Below, piece by piece: positions 6,268 through 8,961 of a stretch of 8,961 bases of DNA (positions are counted from its first letter, which is position 1; the number at the start of each line of letters is the position of its first letter). The notes beneath the pieces are model-generated. The model was not told the origin of the DNA. It did not search any database and saw only the letters and a list, made by a program, of their open reading frames with translations. Source of the stretch: Sphingomonadales bacterium UBA656 (GTDB taxonomy: Bacteria; Pseudomonadota; Alphaproteobacteria; Sphingomonadales; Sphingomonadaceae); NCBI GenBank assembly GCA_002299895.1, contig DBOC01000009.1:186410-195370 (forward strand). The letters run 5' to 3'. A program made the translations under genes and the position numbers.

Positions 6268-6530
6268 TGCGTTGTCTGTTTTTAGGTTCTGCAGTTATCG
6301 CTCATAATGACGGTAACTGGACGCAAAGCGGTCACGAAAAGGGCTTTGCTGCGAAAGTCGGTAATTGGGCAGCTAGCGGATCCTGACGCCTAAGCGCCGC
6401 CCGATATTCAGTGCGCGGCTCTCCTTTGGGTTGGGGTTGTACTGGACAAGCAAGTGTAGAGCTTTGTTTCGCAGATATTGACCTGACTTCGTGGGGCGGG
6501 CAACAGGCTGCCCGATCGGGGAGAAAGCGC
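6268..6530. other. Non-coding spacer upstream of the M28 peptidase
   Basis: No gene was found. The upstream extension of the peptidase frame to a GTG at 6411 would put 40 non-signal-like residues before the hydrophobic N-terminus and has no RBS, so I treat it as non-coding. Positions 6311-6375 contain phrases (cggtaactggacgcaaagc, gtcggtaattgggcagctagcgga) similar to intergenic sequence at 1613-1645 and 8375-8405. No clear promoter could be fixed. Confidence 0.5.
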
Positions 6531-8204
6531 ATGAAGAGATTTGGTCCGTTTTTGGTGGCGCTGGTTGCAGCGGTAATGTTGGCGCTTTTTGCGACTACTC
6601 CGCCGAGAGCAATGCCGGGTAATGCCACGGCACTAAGCTTCTCTGCAATCCGGGCCATGGCGGATGTGCGGACCATGGCAAAGCATCCGCACGTCACGGG
6701 TTCCGCGGAGAATGCAGTTGTGCGCGATCACATCACGCGCCGCATGGAAGCGCTCGGGATGGAGGTTTCGACTAGCACAGGCCTCATCGACGCCAAGGGC
6801 ACAAAACGGCTCAATCACTGGAGTGGACGCAACGATCCACCGGCCAGTTTGGTCAATTTAATCGGCATTCTCCCAGGAAAAAATCGCAGCGCTCCGTCAG
6901 TTGTTCTGATGTCGCACCACGATACGGTTTGGGGCTCGCCCGGTGCCGCCGACGATACAGCAGGCGTTGCTGCAAGCTTGGAAATCGTGCGCGCAATCCG
7001 CGCCCGTGGGCAGCAGGAACGCGATCTGATCATGCTGGTCACCGATGGCGAAGAACTTGGCCTACAGGGCGCGCGTCAATTTTGGGCTGACCATCCTTTG
7101 CGCAAAAGCGTCGGCGCAGTGATCAATATGGAAGCACGCGGTGGCGGCGGACGCACCACTTTGTTTCAGACCTCACACCAGAACGGTGCGGCAATGCATG
7201 TCTATGCCGATGCGGTCCGTCGCCCTGGCGCCTCTTCACTTGCCGCTTTCATTTATGCAGTCCTGCCCAATGACTCCGATCTGACACCTGTCATCAAGCA
7301 TGATTACGCCGCCTATAACTTCGCCTTTATCGGGCGATCTGGCCTCTACCATTCGCCAATGGCGACGCCCGATAATCTTGACCAAGGGTCATTGCAGGAC
7401 ATGGGTGGGCAGGTCCTCGACCTTACTGACGCGCTCGTTAAGGCAGATAGGCTTCCCCAAAGGGCGGCCGACGCCGTGTTCTTTGACCTATTCGGTATCT
7501 TCACTGTGATCTATCCCGTTTGGCTTGGCTGGGGCATGATGACCATGGCAGCAGGCGGACTGGTTTTGGTCGTACGGCAGGACGGAACAGACGGTCTGAC
7601 GGCCTGCGCCGGGCGTATGCTGGCGCTGATATTGGGGAGCGCAGTGATACTCTTTGCGCTCAACCGCTTATCGCTTGGGCTTGCGCCCGCCAATTATTAT
7701 GACCGTTTGGCCGCGATCCCTCGGTTAGAGGTTATGGCCGCATTGGGCTCGCTGACCGCGTTTCTCGTGCTGTTTGCAACCTGGCGGCCAAGCCGCGTTG
7801 GTGTCGTGGGTGCCGCGCTGCCGCTGTTTATCATCGGTCTTGCCGCGCAAGCACTGGCGCCAACAGCTGCCTATTTTGTGGTTTTGCCCCTGCTGCTCAC
7901 CACATTTGCGCTTTTGGCGCGGCATGCTGCTGTGCAGATCGCTATCATGGCAGTGGTTGGTGGCTATATGTTGTCGCTGGGCCATCAGTTGATGCAAGGG
8001 GTGGGGCCGACGCTTCCCTTCGCCGTCGCCCTGCCACTGGCGTTGGCCGTTCTATCGGCACTACCGCTCTGGCCCGGAATGGAGGTTCGAAAGGCGCGTG
8101 CGATAGCCGTTGCCGCCCTGCTGGGGGCATCGTCCGTGTCACTTTGGGTCCTACTTGACGCGCCTGCCGCGAGCCGAGCCGTTTATTCCGATAGCAAGCA
8201 GTGA
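6531..8204 (+). CDS. M28 family zinc peptidase with C-terminal multi-pass membrane domain
   Basis: The ATG at 6531 has GGGAG at 6519-6523 and is followed at once by a signal or anchor segment (MKRFGPFLVALVAAVMLALF), so I prefer it to the GTG at 6411; the product is 557 residues. The N-terminal ~310 residues are an M28 aminopeptidase-type domain with all expected di-zinc residues: H129-x-D131 (SHHDTV), D141 (GAADDTAG), catalytic E174 and ligand E175 (DGEELGL), E201 (INMEAR) and H274 (YHSPMATPDN). From about 318 onward there are about eight hydrophobic segments (near 322-348, 362-380, 400-417, 423-445, 447-463, 466-484, 494-513, 523-542). This soluble peptidase plus membrane tail recalls eukaryotic ERMP1/Fxna and yeast Pff1. 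The catalytic domain probably faces the periplasm and trims peptides. It is downstream of, but not evidently co-transcribed with, the Crp/Fnr gene. The stop overlaps the next small ORF as GTGA. Confidence 0.92.
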   Translation: MKRFGPFLVALVAAVMLALFATTPPRAMPGNATALSFSAIRAMADVRTMAKHPHVTGSAENAVVRDHITRRMEALGMEVSTSTGLIDAKGTKRLNHWSGRNDPPASLVNLIGILPGKNRSAPSVVLMSHHDTVWGSPGAADDTAGVAASLEIVRAIRARGQQERDLIMLVTDGEELGLQGARQFWADHPLRKSVGAVINMEARGGGGRTTLFQTSHQNGAAMHVYADAVRRPGASSLAAFIYAVLPNDSDLTPVIKHDYAAYNFAFIGRSGLYHSPMATPDNLDQGSLQDMGGQVLDLTDALVKADRLPQRAADAVFFDLFGIFTVIYPVWLGWGMMTMAAGGLVLVVRQDGTDGLTACAGRMLALILGSAVILFALNRLSLGLAPANYYDRLAAIPRLEVMAALGSLTAFLVLFATWRPSRVGVVGAALPLFIIGLAAQALAPTAAYFVVLPLLLTTFALLARHAAVQIAIMAVVGGYMLSLGHQLMQGVGPTLPFAVALPLALAVLSALPLWPGMEVRKARAIAVAALLGASSVSLWVLLDAPAASRAVYSDSKQ

Positions 8205-8332
8205 AAAGCGGTTTGCTTGAGAAAATACTGATTCCGCCTGTGTTGCTGTTCACGACACCTGCTTTTGCGGACCATGAGCCGCAAGCGACCTATTCGGCCT
8301 CCACCTATTTTTGCTATCAAATGATACGGTAA
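8201..8332 (+). CDS. 43-aa signal-peptide ORF, probable 5' remnant of a secreted-protein gene
   Basis: A GTG at 8201-8203 overlaps the peptidase stop (GTGA), a normal arrangement for translational coupling. The frame reads MKSGLLEKILIPPVLLFTTP, then AFADHEPQATYSASTY and a short tail ending at TAA 8330-8332. Residues 1-23 form a textbook Sec signal peptide: Lys at the start, a hydrophobic core and an AFA-D cleavage motif. Only ~20 mature residues follow, too few for a typical exported protein, and the DNA beyond 8333 looks like generic intergenic sequence. I infer that the original downstream gene of the peptidase was truncated. It could instead be a genuine small exported peptide. No family is recognised. 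Confidence 0.45.
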   Translation: MKSGLLEKILIPPVLLFTTPAFADHEPQATYSASTYFCYQMIR

Positions 8333-8631
8333 TGGGCGTCTGCCTTTAGGGGCCGTCTGAAAAGCTTGGATGACCGGTATTGGGCGCAAAGCTGCCATTG
8401 GCACGAGCGGCCTAATTTAGCCGGGGGGTTAACGACGGGCACTGCATACACCCAACCTTCACAGTCCCGCGCATCCACTTTTAATGCAAACTCGACTGGA
8501 CTGCGTTCTAAATACAAGCAACAGCACATTGCGCTTCGGTACTGATCGAAGCGGCTTGCCCTGCCGGCTCTAACCGGGGGGCTCTGGGTGGTGGCAGCAG
8601 TCATTGGGCCGGCTGCGATCGGAGACCACCT
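8333..8631. other. Intergenic region before the DUF2924 gene
   Basis: No convincing gene was found. The minus frame over 8317-8604 has no recognisable domain and spans what looks like two unrelated pieces of DNA. Positions 8375-8405 (cggtattgggcgcaaagctg and on) resemble 6311-6335. A short plus frame ends in TAA at 8636-8638 with a hydrophobic tail (LWVVAAVIGPAAIGDHLC); it could be the last codons of a lost gene but is too short to identify. Confidence 0.5.
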
Positions 8632-8961
8632 ATGTTAAAATCATCAAGCCGCAAGAAGCAGGCCACAGCTGTCGTCGCCGAGCTTATTGATATGTCGTTA
8701 GCGGACCTTCGAGCAGAATGGCAGGAGCGCTATGGTCCGCCGCCTAAGCATCGAGCGGCAGATTTGTTGCGGCGGGTGTTAGCTTGGCGCATCCAGGCGG
8801 AAGCATTCGGCGACCTAGATGCTGCTACGCGGCGGATACTCGCGAAGGAGCAAAACGTCCTGCGGCCTGCTGCCCAGCCAGGCATGCGATTGGCGCGCGA
8901 ATGGGCGGGCCGCCGCTACGAGGTGGTCGTCATCGAAAGCGGCGTGGTCTTTGAGGGGCAG
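8632..8961 (+). CDS. DUF2924 family protein, N-terminal part (runs off right edge)
   Basis: The ATG at 8632 is preceded by GGAG at 8621-8624 with 7-nt spacing, and the frame is open for 110 codons to the window end. Diagnostic phrases of DUF2924 are visible: MSLADLRAEWQERYGPPPKH (about 21-40), DLLRRVLAWRIQAEAFG (44-60), PGMRLAREWAGRRYEVVVIE (83-102) and GVVFEGQ at the edge. The Lys/Arg-rich first 10 residues fit a cytoplasmic, perhaps DNA-associated protein. The family's function is unknown. In alphaproteobacteria it is commonly encoded just upstream of a large serine recombinase in mobile elements, so a recombinase gene is expected just beyond the window (inference). Confidence 0.85.
   Translation, partial: MLKSSSRKKQATAVVAELIDMSLADLRAEWQERYGPPPKHRAADLLRRVLAWRIQAEAFGDLDAATRRILAKEQNVLRPAAQPGMRLAREWAGRRYEVVVIESGVVFEGQ

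Noticed and set aside
6411..6530. N-terminal extension of the M28 peptidase from a GTG at 6411
   Set aside because: No RBS, and it would bury the signal/anchor segment that begins exactly at ATG 6531, which has GGGAG upstream.
8317..8604. Minus-strand 95-codon frame before the DUF2924 gene
   Set aside because: No domain, no RBS, and it runs through the intergenic fragment shared with 6311-6335 into unrelated sequence.

Overview
This 8,961-base window most likely comes from an alphaproteobacterial chromosome, and Sphingomonadales is my best guess. The guess rests on the gene content: a BapA-like adhesin, a DUF3604 protein, a membrane-anchored M28 peptidase and a DUF2924 protein. Moderate GC content and the style of the intergenic repeats also fit. 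No rRNA, tRNA or CRISPR array was seen, so the taxonomy is inference.

Layout, left to right. (1) Positions 1-897, minus strand, hold the N-terminal 299 codons of a BapA/Bap-type, type-I-secreted, Ig-repeat adhesin that runs off the left edge. (2) Positions 898-1942 are a gene-poor stretch of about 1 kb. It contains a compact cluster of inverted repeats and a four-copy ATAACAG array with an exact 22-bp period. (3) Positions 1943-5433, minus strand, hold a translationally linked two-gene unit. The first gene is a DUF3604 (PHP/amidohydrolase-like, metal-binding) exported protein. The second is a signal-anchored, six-cysteine protein of unknown function. (4) Positions 5510-6184, plus strand, hold a divergently transcribed Crp/Fnr-family regulator. 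A 7-4-7 palindrome lies over its start codon and just downstream of a plausible -35/-10 promoter, which suggests a leaderless and autoregulated transcript. (5) Positions 6160-6530 carry what looks like the last ~30 residues of a degraded sterol desaturase/fatty acid hydroxylase gene, followed by non-coding sequence. (6) Positions 6531-8204, plus strand, encode an M28 zinc aminopeptidase fused to a C-terminal domain of about eight membrane segments (ERMP1/Fxna/Pff1-like architecture). (7) Positions 8201-8332 hold a 43-codon ORF that overlaps the peptidase stop by GTGA and begins with a signal peptide. It looks like the surviving 5' end of a lost secreted-protein gene. (8) From 8632 to the right edge is a partial DUF2924 gene, a family usually found beside a serine recombinase in alphaproteobacterial mobile elements.

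Functional reading (inference): the centre of the window is a periplasmic hydrolase module, DUF3604 plus its Cys-rich partner, facing its probable one-component regulator. The flanks look rearranged: two gene stumps, a repeat cluster, recurring intergenic fragments and a mobile-element gene. This is consistent with an accessory region. The most testable new items are the start-codon operator of the Crp/Fnr gene, the two-gene DUF3604 unit and the 22-bp-period array.
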